NCBI GenBank assembly: GCA_027618515.1
Contig: JAQCEV010000022.1
Coordinates: forward strand, 1-35,221
Source: Chloroflexota bacterium
GTDB taxonomy: Bacteria; Chloroflexota; Dehalococcoidia; Lucifugimonadales; Australimonadaceae
Direction: 5' to 3'
DNA length: 35,221 nucleotides
Part shown: in pieces, positions 18,306 through 26,859 of the stretch
Layout: the number at the start of each line of letters is the position of its first letter
How positions within the stretch are numbered: the stretch's first letter is position 1
Translations under genes and position numbers: made by a program
The notes under the pieces: generated by a model
The model's input: the letters and a program-made list of their open reading frames with translations, nothing else
What the model was told of the DNA's origin: nothing
The model's database searches: none

Positions 18306-19814
18306 CTACGCGCGCCCACGTTCAGCTTCTTCGATCGCCCGCAACAGCGCGCCCGCCTTCTGAAGGGACTCTAGGCGCTCGAACTCGGGTTCGCTGTCGA
18401 ACACCACACCACCACCCGCCTGCAGGTAGGCTATTCCGTCCTTGACGACCATCGTTCGGATTGCGATCGCAGTGTCCATATTGCCCGAGAAACTAAAGTA
18501 ACCCACTGCACCCGCGTAGGACCCGCGCCGCTCGCCCTCAAGTTCGGCGATGATCTCCATCGCCCTGATCTTGGGTGCACCGGATACGGTGCCCGCCGGG
18601 AAGCAGGCTCGCAGCGCGTCGAAGCAGGTCATGTCGTCACGAAGGTCGCCGCTCACGTGCGAGACAAGGTGCATGACGTGGGAGTAGCGCTCGACCTCCA
18701 GCATCTGCGGTACTCGAACGCTGCCAGGCTTGCTGACGCGACCGATGTCATTGCGCCCGAGATCCAGCAGCATGATGTGCTCGGCGCGCTCCTTCTCGTC
18801 CGCCTTCAGTTCTTCTTCCAGCGCTTTGTCCTCAGCGGCATCTATACCTCGGCGGCGCGTGCCTGCGATCGGGTGCGTGTCGACCAGGCCATCCTCCACA
18901 CGCACCAGCATCTCGGGGGATGCGCCCACGATGTCGAAGTCGTCGAGGTGCAGGAAGTACATATACGGCGATGGGTTCACCGCGCGCAGCGAGCGATAGA
19001 GGTCAAAGGCGTCCGACTCAACCGGTACCTCCAACCGCTGGGACGGCACCACCTGGATGATGTCGCCGGCAACGATGTACTCCTGCGACCGCCTCACCAT
19101 GGCGTGGTATTCCGCGACACTCTTGTTAGAGCCAGCCTCTGCGGTCACCTGACCGCCGGTCTGCGGTGCGCTGTCCTCGGCTTCAACCAGCTTGCTGGCG
19201 CCGGCCAGGGGCTGCGCGAGCCGGTCGGCGAGCTCATCTATGCGTGAGGTGGCCTTCTCGTATGCGGCATCGACGTCAGCACCCTCTTTGACGAACGCGT
19301 GGGCAACGATCTGGATGCGGTGGCGCACGTGGTCGAACACCAACATCGCGTCGGTGAACATAAACAACGCTTCAGGCAGTCCGTGGGGGTCTTTGCCCGC
19401 GACAGGCACGCGAGGCTCGAAATAGTGGACGGTTTCGTAGGCCAGAAAGCCCACAGCCCCGCCAACGAACCGGGGCAGGCCTTGCACCTCCACGGGAATG
19501 AAGCGATCAAGCTCCTCTTGTACCGGGGTGAGCGGGTCCTGCTCGCCGTCGGGCTGGCCTGACCCCGTGCGCACGACCTTGTATGGTTCGGTGCCCATAA
19601 AGCTGTAGCGCGCCAGGCGTTCGCCGCCCTCGACGCTCTCCAACAAGAACGAGTGCGGCTCGCGGGCGATCTTCAGGTAGGCCGAGACTGGCGTCTCAAG
19701 GTCTGCGACGACCTCGCGGTACACGGGGATCAGGTTCCCGGGCCCCTTCGCCAACTCTCGGAATGCTTCTATCGTCGGGTAGTACGTCACACCAAACCCC
19801 TCTATTTTCGCCAT
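18306..19814 (-). CDS. trpE: Anthranilate synthase component I
   Basis: Makes anthranilate from chorismate with TrpG-derived ammonia. The 502-residue protein shows the LLES motif (57-60) with Ser71 downstream, the tryptophan feedback-binding site, so allosteric inhibition is expected. The chorismate-binding core has HPIAGTRRRG, FPAGTVSGAPKIRAMEII and QAGGGVVFDSEPEFE. I used ATG 19814, with AAAGG about five bases upstream. A GTG at 19790 has a better GAGGGG six bases upstream and would start the protein at VTYYPTIEAF, close to many homologues, so the shorter form is a real alternative. It is the first gene after the T-box leader. Confidence 0.96.
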   Translation of the reverse strand: MAKIEGFGVTYYPTIEAFRELAKGPGNLIPVYREVVADLETPVSAYLKIAREPHSFLLESVEGGERLARYSFMGTEPYKVVRTGSGQPDGEQDPLTPVQEELDRFIPVEVQGLPRFVGGAVGFLAYETVHYFEPRVPVAGKDPHGLPEALFMFTDAMLVFDHVRHRIQIVAHAFVKEGADVDAAYEKATSRIDELADRLAQPLAGASKLVEAEDSAPQTGGQVTAEAGSNKSVAEYHAMVRRSQEYIVAGDIIQVVPSQRLEVPVESDAFDLYRSLRAVNPSPYMYFLHLDDFDIVGASPEMLVRVEDGLVDTHPIAGTRRRGIDAAEDKALEEELKADEKERAEHIMLLDLGRNDIGRVSKPGSVRVPQMLEVERYSHVMHLVSHVSGDLRDDMTCFDALRACFPAGTVSGAPKIRAMEIIAELEGERRGSYAGAVGYFSFSGNMDTAIAIRTMVVKDGIAYLQAGGGVVFDSEPEFERLESLQKAGALLRAIEEAERGRA

Positions 19815-19847
19815 AGTCGCCTTTGATTGGCGCTAGGTTGCGGGCAA

Positions 19848-19877
19848 TAAAAAAACCGTCCCAACAAAAGGGACGGT
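19848..19877 (-). terminator. T-box-controlled terminator before trpE
   Basis: On the minus strand ACCGTCCC and GGGACGGT form a perfect 8-bp stem with a 7-base loop, followed by seven T residues (19849-19855). It lies about 35 bases before trpE. The 5' arm of the stem can pair instead with GGACG (19901-19905) to make the antiterminator. Confidence 0.95.
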
Positions 19878-20151
19878 ATTACCGTGGTGCCACCCAGATT
19901 CGTCCTTCCATTACGGGAAAGACCTTCATCGGCACGGCCCTGACTGATCAGGGATTATGCCGTCCGTCTGTATCGGGACGGGCCCGGCGGCGCCTACCTC
20001 CTCATCTAGTCCCAAGAGGGAGTCGAAAAAGGAATCGGGCCACGGCTCAGGGGTCCATTCGACCTTCGCGCTGGCGCCGGATCTCACCAATCCCGGCTCT
20101 CTGTGGCCCCGCTTGACGGTGTACTACTCCCCGTCACTGCCAATATAACTA
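19849..20151 (-). promoter_or_regulatory. T-box leader, tRNA-Trp specific
   Basis: The leader between the promoter and trpE carries the conserved T-box sequence TGGGTGGCACCACGG (19882-19896). The bulge reads UGGC (19889-19892), whose C can pair with G73, the usual discriminator base of bacterial tRNA-Trp. Stem I can be drawn from CCACAGAGAGCCGG to CUGAGCCGUGG. Its apical hairpin is CCGG...CCGG, and its specifier loop GAAUGGACC places the codon UGG (Trp) at 20055-20057. Uncharged tRNA-Trp should stabilise the antiterminator and switch on the trp genes. Confidence 0.93.
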
Positions 20152-20158
20152 CCTCGTC

Positions 20159-20188
20159 ATTATCCACACCGCGCGTCGAGACTGTCAA
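20159..20188 (-). promoter_or_regulatory. trp operon promoter
   Basis: TTGACA (20183-20188) and GATAAT (20159-20164) are separated by 18 bases on the minus strand, close to the sigma-70-type consensus. Initiation near 20151 would give a leader of about 340 bases containing the whole T-box. The -10 overlaps a perfect TTATCCACA (20160-20168, plus strand). Confidence 0.85.
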
Positions 20189-20202
20189 ACCTCAGGCGCC
20201 CG

Positions 20203-20298
20203 TCAGGTGGCGTCCAGCGCTGTCGCCAGCAGCGTAGCAATGATCGCCCCCGTGACCAGGTAGCGCCCCACGAAGATCACGGCTTTACCCGCGAATCC
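20203..20298 (-). other. In-frame continuation of the symporter past a TGA
   Basis: After the TGA at 20299-20301 the same frame stays open for 31 more codons to a second TGA (20203-20205). The translation contains AVIFVGRYLVTGAIIATLL, a clear hydrophobic helix of the kind that ends 12-helix members of this family. The gene therefore probably once ended here, 15 bases before the trp -35 element. Confidence 0.7.
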
Positions 20299-21531
20299 TC
20301 ACGCACCCGGACCTATCTCATCAGCGATCGCTTGAGGCTTTCCGACCCAGAAGATGACGATGGACGTTGCGAGCACACTCAGCATGAGGCCGAACGTCCC
20401 GAACAGCGAATCCATGCGGTCCAGCACAGGCTCGCCGAACAGAGTGAGATGCACCGGTGAGTAGCTGAGCGCGCTGAGCGACCCCGTAACGAGTAGCAAG
20501 GGCAGCAACGTCCAAATCGCCCTGGTGCGCGTCCAACGCAGGGCATCCGCCAGCGAGCTTGCCGTACCTTCCATCATCGCGATCATCGAGGTGAGCGCCG
20601 CGAAGAACAACAACAGATAGAACGCTGTCCCCACCAAGCGGCCCGCTGCTAGCTGCTCGAACAGAAGCGGCATGGAATCGAACGCCAGCTCTGGCCCCGC
20701 AGCGGGCGCCACCGCGAACGTGAATACGATCGGGAATATCGCGACCCCCGCAACCATCGCGATCACCGTGTCCGCACCAGCGATCAGCGCCGTCGAATCC
20801 CGTACGCCGGTCTGGGCGCGCATGTAGCCGCCAAACGTAACTAGCACGCCACTACCGATGATCAGCGAGAACATCGCCTGTCCCATCGCATTGGCCCAAA
20901 CACGCGGCTCCCGCAGCGCCTCGAACCGAGGCTCGAATAGGAATTCCAGCGCTCGCTCACGCCCGTCCAGCGTCAGCGAGTAGATTGCGATAGCCAGCAA
21001 CGCCAGCGTCAGGAACGGCAACAACGTCCGTGATGCCACCTCTATACCGCCCTGGACACCTCTAAGAACGATCGCTCCCATGAGCGCCACCGATACGCCG
21101 AACAGGGCGAGCGAGGCCCACGAATCGGAGAACACCTCAAAATCCGGCTCGATCCCTAGGCCCATGATGCCCGCATGGCCCAACGTCCACCCCGCGACCA
21201 CTGCGTAGTAGCTCAGGATGAGGAAGGCAATCACCGCGATACCTGCCCCGGCGTACTTGGCACGAGGGGCGATCGCACTGAACACGCCAAAGACCCCAGC
21301 TGCATGGCGACGGCCAGCACCGAACTCAAACATCATCAGCGGGACGCCGAGCAAGGCCACTGAAATCAGGTAGGCAAGCACGAACGCGCCCCCACCGTTC
21401 TCGCCCGCGACGTAGGGGAAACGCCAGACGTTTCCAAGGCCCACCGCCGAGCCAACCGACGCGGCGATGAATCCAGCCTGCGACGACCACGCGCCACGGG
21501 CAAGCTTGTTCTTTGTGCTGTCCTGTTCCAC
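20299..21531 (-). CDS. Sodium-dependent symporter, SNF (NSS/LeuT-like) family
   Basis: A membrane transporter that couples Na+ entry to uptake of an amino acid or related amine. The N-terminus shows the unwound TM1 signature GSAVGLGNVWRFPYV, with ENGGGAF just after it. Eleven hydrophobic segments can be counted in the 410 residues, including a TM6-like segment around GQAMFSLIIGSG. The family has members with 11 or 12 helices; a twelfth helix is encoded after the TGA that ends this frame. The substrate cannot be read from the sequence. The family includes tryptophan transporters such as TnaT, and this gene lies directly upstream of the trp operon on the same strand, so tryptophan is a reasonable but untested guess. 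Confidence 0.9.
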   Translation of the reverse strand: MEQDSTKNKLARGAWSSQAGFIAASVGSAVGLGNVWRFPYVAGENGGGAFVLAYLISVALLGVPLMMFEFGAGRRHAAGVFGVFSAIAPRAKYAGAGIAVIAFLILSYYAVVAGWTLGHAGIMGLGIEPDFEVFSDSWASLALFGVSVALMGAIVLRGVQGGIEVASRTLLPFLTLALLAIAIYSLTLDGRERALEFLFEPRFEALREPRVWANAMGQAMFSLIIGSGVLVTFGGYMRAQTGVRDSTALIAGADTVIAMVAGVAIFPIVFTFAVAPAAGPELAFDSMPLLFEQLAAGRLVGTAFYLLLFFAALTSMIAMMEGTASSLADALRWTRTRAIWTLLPLLLVTGSLSALSYSPVHLTLFGEPVLDRMDSLFGTFGLMLSVLATSIVIFWVGKPQAIADEIGPGA

Positions 21532-21583
21532 CCCTCCACTGTAGCGCGAGTCGCCGCTTCTCGTCCCTCAAGTAGCGAACCGC

Positions 21584-21589
21584 TAGAAT
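21584..21589 (+). promoter_or_regulatory. Possible -10 element upstream of the Gfo/Idh remnant
   Basis: TAGAAT occurs 30 bases before the ATG at 21619, identical to the gyrB -10 in this window. No good -35 lies 17 bases upstream. AGGGGG eight bases before the ATG is a strong ribosome-binding site, so the remnant probably kept its original start signals. Confidence 0.35.
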
Positions 21590-21618
21590 GCGCGCCGACT
21601 AACCAAGGGGGATTCGCT

Positions 21619-21718
21619 ATGGCAACCAGCGGGGCAAGAAATGGACGGCGCGTAGGCGTCATCGGTGTGGGATTTGGTGTCGCGGTACACATCCCCGCCT
21701 ATCGCGCGGAAGGCTTCG
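21619..21718 (+). pseudogene. Gfo/Idh/MocA oxidoreductase, N-terminal fragment
   Basis: From ATG 21619 the frame encodes RRVGVIGVGFGVAVHIPAYR and then AEGFD, the first beta-alpha-beta unit of a NAD(P)-binding Gfo/Idh/MocA dehydrogenase. The family is normally 330-400 residues long, but homology ends after about 34 codons, near 21718. The frame then runs on as unrelated sequence to a stop at 22086. The homology to Fic begins exactly where this ends, in a different frame. The ribosome-binding site and start are intact, so a junk peptide may still be made. Confidence 0.8.
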
Positions 21719-22423
21719 ATGAACCGGCAGTTCCTGCTGGGAGCGGCGGATGTACTGACGCCCGGTGCATACCGGCGTGGCCAGAACACGATCAACGACT
21801 TCATGCCGCCGAACCAAGGCGACGTACCTTCGCTCATGCGTGGTTTCGGTCTTTGGCTGCGGGAGCCGGACAACAGTGTGAACCCCGTGATTCTCGCAGG
21901 ATTGGCCCACCTGCATCTGGTCGCAGTCCATCCCTTTTGGGATGGCAACGGGCGAACAGCCCGAGGGTTGGCCGCGCTGATCATCCAGCGCTCGCCGATC
22001 AGCTGCAAGAACCTGCTGTCGCTCGACTCAGTCTTTGCCGCAAACCGGGATGGATACGTCGCCGCAATCGAGCAAACGCTGGGTAGCGCGTTCTCCAACA
22101 CCTACGACGCGACGCCTTCGTTGGAGTTCTTCGTCCGTGGAGTGAAAACCGCGACAGACCTGCTGGAGCATGAACTGACCGATTGGCACCGAACCATGGC
22201 GAAATTTCAGGCCCAGGTCAGAAACCTCGGACTGAAACAACGGCAGATAGACGCGCTTGCGTTCGCTTCGCGAGCGCGAATCCTCACGCGTCGGGAGTAC
22301 ATGGAGATCGCAGACGTCAAGGAGCTGACGGCTACCCGGGATCTTGCGGACCTCGTCCAACGGAGGCTACTCGTCGCGCAGAGGCGCACGAGGGATCGCA
22401 CCTACACATGGAACGCGGGTTGA
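21719..22423 (+). pseudogene. Fic family protein, N-terminally truncated
   Basis: The frame encodes the core Fic domain and a C-terminal winged helix. The active-site motif HPFWDGNGRTAR (His71 counted from ATG 21719) is complete, with NRQFLLGAADVLTPGAYRRGQN before it. LTRREYMEIADV and ATRDLADLVQRRLL belong to the C-terminal winged-helix part. Fic enzymes transfer AMP to hydroxyl side chains of proteins. The N-terminal region that holds the inhibitory helix in class II Fic proteins is gone, replaced by the Gfo/Idh fragment in another frame. ATG 21719 happens to have GGAAGG five bases upstream, so a 234-residue protein could still be made. It ends 17 bases from the convergent glnA end. Confidence 0.75.
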
Positions 22424-22440
22424 ACTTGTAGGGGCCAAAC

Positions 22441-23784
22441 CTAGAGGTTGGGGAAGTAGCGGGACAGCTCGTAGTCCGTGACTGCGGCCTGGAAGCGATC
22501 CACTTCGATGCGCTTGTTCTGCAACAGGCTCTGGTAGGTGTGTTCGCCAAGGGCCTCGCGGAGCACCTCGCTCTGCTCGGCCAGCGCGAGAGCTTCATCG
22601 AGAGTCCGAGGCAATGCAGTGATCCCTTGCGCAGCACGCTCTTCATCAGTCATGCGTGCCACGTCGGATTCGCTGGGGGCAACGGGCTCGTAACCTTCTT
22701 CGATGCCCTTTAGGCCAGCGGTCAGTATCGCGGCAAAGGTTAGATACGGATTGCATGCCGGGTCCGGCTGCCTGAACTCGATACGAACCGACGCTTCTCT
22801 CCCCGGCCGATACGACGGCACACGGATCAGGTCAGAACGATTCACGCCAGCCCATGATGTGTAGGCAGGCGCTTCGAAGCCAGGCACAAGCCGCTTGTAA
22901 GAGTTCACCCACTGATTACAGACGCACGCGATCTCGGGGGCATGCCGGAGCAGGCCCGCGATGAACTGCTGTGCGGTTTCAGACAACTTGAAGGGGCTAT
23001 CTGCTTCATAGAACGCGTTCTCTTCGCCCCGCGACAGTGACATATGCACATGCATGCCAGAGCCGTTCTGGTCTTGCAGGGGCTTTGGCATGAAGCTCGC
23101 GAAGACGCCGTGACTCTCAGCCACCTCTTTGACGACCTGCCGGTAGGTCATCACCGCATCTGCCATCGTGAGCGCATCGGTGTGGCGCAGGTCGATCTCG
23201 TGCTGACTGTGAGCCACCTCGTGGTGGCTGTACTCAACGGGGATGCCCATCTGCTCCAGCAACAGCACCGTTTCGCGCCGGAGATCCGCCCCGGCGTCCA
23301 GCGAGGAGGTGAGGTCGAAGTACCCACCCACGTCCAGCGGCTCAGCGCTCGTTGAACTCTTGAAGTAGAAGTGCTCCATCTCCGGGCCCACCTGGAACGC
23401 AAAGCCCAGTGCCGCAGCCTTTTCGAGGGCGCGCTTCAGAACCCATCGCGAATCGCCCTCGAACGACGACCCATCTGGGCGCAGCACGTCGCAGAACATG
23501 CGAGCAACCGCGTTCTGGCGTGGGCGCCACGGCAAGACGGAAAAGGTCGAGGGATCCGGCATGGCTACCATGTCAGCCTCGTTGTGACGAGCAAAGCCTT
23601 CAACGGTCGAGCCATCGAACGCCATGCCGACCTCAAGCGCGTCCTCGAGCTCTGCGTCGGTGATGGCGAATCCCTTGAGATTGCCTAGGATGTCCGTGAA
23701 CCAGAGGCGGATGAACTTGACGTCGTTCTCTTTGGCCATGCGGAGAACGTACTGCCGAGCTTCATCGTTACCGCTCATCGCCAT
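22441..23784 (-). CDS. glnA: Glutamine synthetase, type I (GSI-alpha-like)
   Basis: Makes glutamine from glutamate, ammonia and ATP; a dodecamer in this family. Length is 447 residues, as in the GSI-alpha class. Metal/substrate residues visible are Glu135 and Glu137 in GPEMEHFYF, Glu189, Glu196, His245 in NGSGMHVHMS and Glu336 in RIEFRQPD. GSTVEGFAR contains Arg66, which aligns with Arg62 of Bacillus subtilis GlnA used in glutamine feedback inhibition. No GSI-beta-type insertion is apparent. ATG 23784 has GGAGAGG about seven bases upstream; ATG 23778 is an alternative. It follows ppdK by 68 bases with no terminator seen, so the two may be co-transcribed. Confidence 0.95.
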   Translation of the reverse strand: MAMSGNDEARQYVLRMAKENDVKFIRLWFTDILGNLKGFAITDAELEDALEVGMAFDGSTVEGFARHNEADMVAMPDPSTFSVLPWRPRQNAVARMFCDVLRPDGSSFEGDSRWVLKRALEKAAALGFAFQVGPEMEHFYFKSSTSAEPLDVGGYFDLTSSLDAGADLRRETVLLLEQMGIPVEYSHHEVAHSQHEIDLRHTDALTMADAVMTYRQVVKEVAESHGVFASFMPKPLQDQNGSGMHVHMSLSRGEENAFYEADSPFKLSETAQQFIAGLLRHAPEIACVCNQWVNSYKRLVPGFEAPAYTSWAGVNRSDLIRVPSYRPGREASVRIEFRQPDPACNPYLTFAAILTAGLKGIEEGYEPVAPSESDVARMTDEERAAQGITALPRTLDEALALAEQSEVLREALGEHTYQSLLQNKRIEVDRFQAAVTDYELSRYFPNL

Positions 23785-23852
23785 CGCGCATCCTCTCCAT
23801 GGAACGTGGTCGAACGCCCTTGATCACTCGTCCGTGCGGTATCAGCGGGCGA

Positions 23853-26666
23853 CTACGCGTTGGACTTGAGATGTCCCAGCGCGCTTTGGGCGGCCGCCAA
23901 CCGGGCGACAGGGACGCGGTAGGGCGAAGCGCTAACGTAGTTGAGCCCGATCTCGTGGCAGAAGGCCACGCTCTTGGGGTCGCCGCCATGTTCGCCACAG
24001 ATGCCTATGGGGAGATCGGGGTTGACCGCCCTACCCTCTTCAACGGCGAGGCGCATGAGGCGCCCGACGCCAGCGGTGTCGATGCTCGTGAAGGGATTCC
24101 AGGGGAGGATCTCCTGCTCCACGTAGTGGTTGAGGAACTTGCCTTCAGCATCATCCCGACTATAGCCGAAGGTCATCTGAGTCAGATCGTTGGATCCGAA
24201 GCTAAAGAACTCGGTGTTCTCGGCAATCTCGCCTGCTGTCAGAGCTGCCCGGGGCACCTCGATCATCGTCCCGAACTTATAGGTCATCTCAACGCCGAGC
24301 GCATCGCGGGTCGTGTGCGCCACCTCGCGAAGCCGTGGGCGGAGCCACTTGAGTTCGTTCACGTGAGAAACGATCGGAATCATGATCTCGGGGTAGATCG
24401 CGCCGCCCTCGCTGGTGAGTCGGCAGGCCGCTCTCACGATGGCTCGAACCTGCATCTCGTAGACCTCAGGCATCGTCAGGCCAACGCGGCAGCCGCGGTG
24501 TCCCAACATGGGGTTGGACTCCCGCAGAATCTCAACCAAGTCCAGCATGTGCTCGCGCTCTGAGATCTCGTTGGTCTTGCCAGCGGCCCGCAGATCGATA
24601 AGCTCAGTGATCAACTCTTCGTAGTTCGGTAGGAACTCGTGCAGAGGTGCGTCCAGCAGACGGATAACCGTCGGGCGCCCGTCCATCGCCTTCAAGATGC
24701 CGTAGAAATCGGCCATCTGGAACTCTTCAAGGTTCGCCAATTCAGCGTGGAACTGTGCCACTGCCTCCGACGACTCAACCGTACGCTGCGCCTCTGCGAG
24801 CTTCTCACCGAGTGATACGCGCTCAGAAGCTGGTGCCCTAGCCAAAGCCAGTGCGATCTCGTCCGCCTGACGGATCAGTCTTGACGCCTCAGGCCCTACG
24901 GCGAGCAGCGATTGGATGTGGTGTATCCGCTCCGCTGCGAAGAACATGTGCTCTGTGCGACAGAGCCCGATGCCCTCAGCGCCGTTCTGCCGGGCGCGCA
25001 ACGCGTCTTCTGGAGTATCTGCATTGGCCCAGACTTGGAGGGTTCGCACCTCATCGGCCCAGCCCAGCAGTGTGTTCAACTCCGCCAACTCGTCGGCCTT
25101 CGGTTCCACGTGAGGAAGCTCGCCGATGAACACCTCACCAGTGGCGCCGTCGATACTGATCGTGTCGCCTTCTGAGATCGTCTTCCCTCGAGCGGTGGCC
25201 TTGCGGGCAGCCATGTCGAAGTGCAACTCTTCACAGCCCACGACACAGGGCTTGCCCAGTCCGCGAGTAACCACCGCCGCATGGCTGGTCATGCCGCCGC
25301 GGGCGGTGAGCACTCCCTCCGCCTTGATGATGCCGTGGACATCGTCCGGGCTGGTCTCGGGGCGAACAAGAATAATCTTGGTGCCAGACTCCGATAGGGT
25401 CACTGCCCGATCGGGATCCATCACCACGACGCCAGAGGCCGCGCCAGGTGACCCGCCTACGCCCACTGCGAGCAGCGCGGTCTTCGCGGCCTTCGCCTTC
25501 GCTTCCTGGTCGAAACGAGGCATCAACACCTGGGTGATATCGCTCGCCGGGATCCGGCCAAGGGCGTCCGCCTTGGAGAGCACGCCCTCCTCGACCAGTT
25601 CAACCGCAATACGAACCGCAGCGGGCGCCGTGCGGTTGGCTGTCCGAGTTTGCAGGATGTAGAGCTTCCCGCGCTCGACGGTGAACTCAATGTCCTGAAC
25701 TTCTTTGTAGTGTGCCTCGAGGTTGCGAGCCATCTCCTCTATCTGGGCGTATAGCGCGGGCTCATCGACCGCCAATGTCGCTATGCGCTGAGGCGTCCGC
25801 ACGCCAGCGACGACATCCTCACCCTGCGCGTTCGTAAGGAACTCACCATAGAGGGTCTTTTCGCCGGTTGCTGGGGATCGGGTGAACATGACCCCGGTGC
25901 CGGAATCTGCGCCCAAGTTGCCGAAGACCATGGTCATGATCACGCAACCAGTACCAAGGTCATGCGAGATGCCGGCGAACTCACGGTAGGTGATGGCGCG
26001 CGGGTTGTTCCAGGAGTCGAACACCGCTTCGATAGCCTGACGGAGCAGCTCCCATGGGTCGTCGGAGATGTCGCTACCCGTCGCGTCCTTGATCACCGCC
26101 CTGAACGCTGTGACGAGTTCACGAAGCGCGGCAGCATCGAGTTCGTAGTCGAAGATCAGCCCTCGGGAGGTCTTGGCCGTTTCGAGCAGCGTCTCGAACT
26201 TTTCCTTCTCGATGCCCAGCACAACGTTACCGAAGCCTTGAACGAGCCGACGATACGCGTCCATCGCTGGGCGCTCGTCGTTCATCATCTTCGCAACGCC
26301 AGCCACTGTGCGGTCGGTCACGCCCATGTTGAGGATCGTGTCCATCATACCCGGCATGGAGACCGCCGATCCCGATCGGACGGAGACCACGAGTGGATTG
26401 TCCGGGTCGCCGAACTTGCGCCCCGTTTCTTCTTCCAGGATGTGAACATTCGCGACGATGGTGTCCCAGAGACCGTCCGGGAACCGTCGGCCCACCTTGA
26501 AGTACTCAAGGCAAACTTCGGTCGTGATTACGAATCCGGGGGGGACGGGAATGCCGATGCGCGCCATTTCGCTTGCGTGGGCGCCTTTGGAACCAAGGAG
26601 GGATACCATGTCGGCGCCGCCCTCGGCGAGCCGGTAAACCATCTTGCCTTCGATGCTCGTAGCCAT
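23853..26666 (-). CDS. ppdK: Pyruvate, phosphate dikinase
   Basis: Interconverts pyruvate + ATP + Pi and PEP + AMP + PPi. The 937-residue protein is of slightly more than usual length (about 880). The order is an N-terminal ATP-grasp part (LLGSKGAHASEMARIG, SVRSGSAVSMPGMMDTILN), the swivelling domain with catalytic His462 in ARGGMTSHAAVV, and the C-terminal PEP barrel (GSNDLTQMTFGYSRDD, GICGEHGGDP). Thr460 is the position phosphorylated by the regulatory protein PDRP in plants and some bacteria; no PDRP gene is in the window. AGGAGG lies five bases before the ATG. With enolase it could serve gluconeogenesis or PPi-linked glycolysis. Confidence 0.97.
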   Translation of the reverse strand: MATSIEGKMVYRLAEGGADMVSLLGSKGAHASEMARIGIPVPPGFVITTEVCLEYFKVGRRFPDGLWDTIVANVHILEEETGRKFGDPDNPLVVSVRSGSAVSMPGMMDTILNMGVTDRTVAGVAKMMNDERPAMDAYRRLVQGFGNVVLGIEKEKFETLLETAKTSRGLIFDYELDAAALRELVTAFRAVIKDATGSDISDDPWELLRQAIEAVFDSWNNPRAITYREFAGISHDLGTGCVIMTMVFGNLGADSGTGVMFTRSPATGEKTLYGEFLTNAQGEDVVAGVRTPQRIATLAVDEPALYAQIEEMARNLEAHYKEVQDIEFTVERGKLYILQTRTANRTAPAAVRIAVELVEEGVLSKADALGRIPASDITQVLMPRFDQEAKAKAAKTALLAVGVGGSPGAASGVVVMDPDRAVTLSESGTKIILVRPETSPDDVHGIIKAEGVLTARGGMTSHAAVVTRGLGKPCVVGCEELHFDMAARKATARGKTISEGDTISIDGATGEVFIGELPHVEPKADELAELNTLLGWADEVRTLQVWANADTPEDALRARQNGAEGIGLCRTEHMFFAAERIHHIQSLLAVGPEASRLIRQADEIALALARAPASERVSLGEKLAEAQRTVESSEAVAQFHAELANLEEFQMADFYGILKAMDGRPTVIRLLDAPLHEFLPNYEELITELIDLRAAGKTNEISEREHMLDLVEILRESNPMLGHRGCRVGLTMPEVYEMQVRAIVRAACRLTSEGGAIYPEIMIPIVSHVNELKWLRPRLREVAHTTRDALGVEMTYKFGTMIEVPRAALTAGEIAENTEFFSFGSNDLTQMTFGYSRDDAEGKFLNHYVEQEILPWNPFTSIDTAGVGRLMRLAVEEGRAVNPDLPIGICGEHGGDPKSVAFCHEIGLNYVSASPYRVPVARLAAAQSALGHLKSNA

Positions 26667-26771
26667 GAGCCCCTCCTCACGAGACCTCCCGCGAGCTTCC
26701 TGGACAGTCTAAAAGAGACCTTGGCGACAGGCTTCCTAAGCACAGAAACCGCCATTTTCTCCCGTAATGAA

Positions 26772-26800
26772 ATGATAGCAGTCCCCGATTTGGAGTACAA
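26772..26800 (-). promoter_or_regulatory. Candidate ppdK promoter
   Basis: On the minus strand TTGTAC (26795-26800) and TATCAT (26772-26777) are separated by 17 bases, within the 193-base gap between plsC and ppdK. The -10 is good (5/6) and the -35 weak. A small stem with GTTCG/CGAAC arms (26812-26825) lies just upstream and may be the end signal of the cmk-plsC transcript. Confidence 0.5.
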
Positions 26801-26859
26801 AGACCGAGGCGGTTCGGATTCGAACACCGATCACGGCAGTACACCGCTTTTCGCCATGG

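Noticed and set aside
26808-26830. tRNA-like T-loop sequence (GGTTCGGATTCGAACACC)
   Set aside because: The arms do not form a 5-bp T-stem with a 7-base loop, and no acceptor or anticodon arm can be folded around it. It is only a short inverted repeat between plsC and ppdK.
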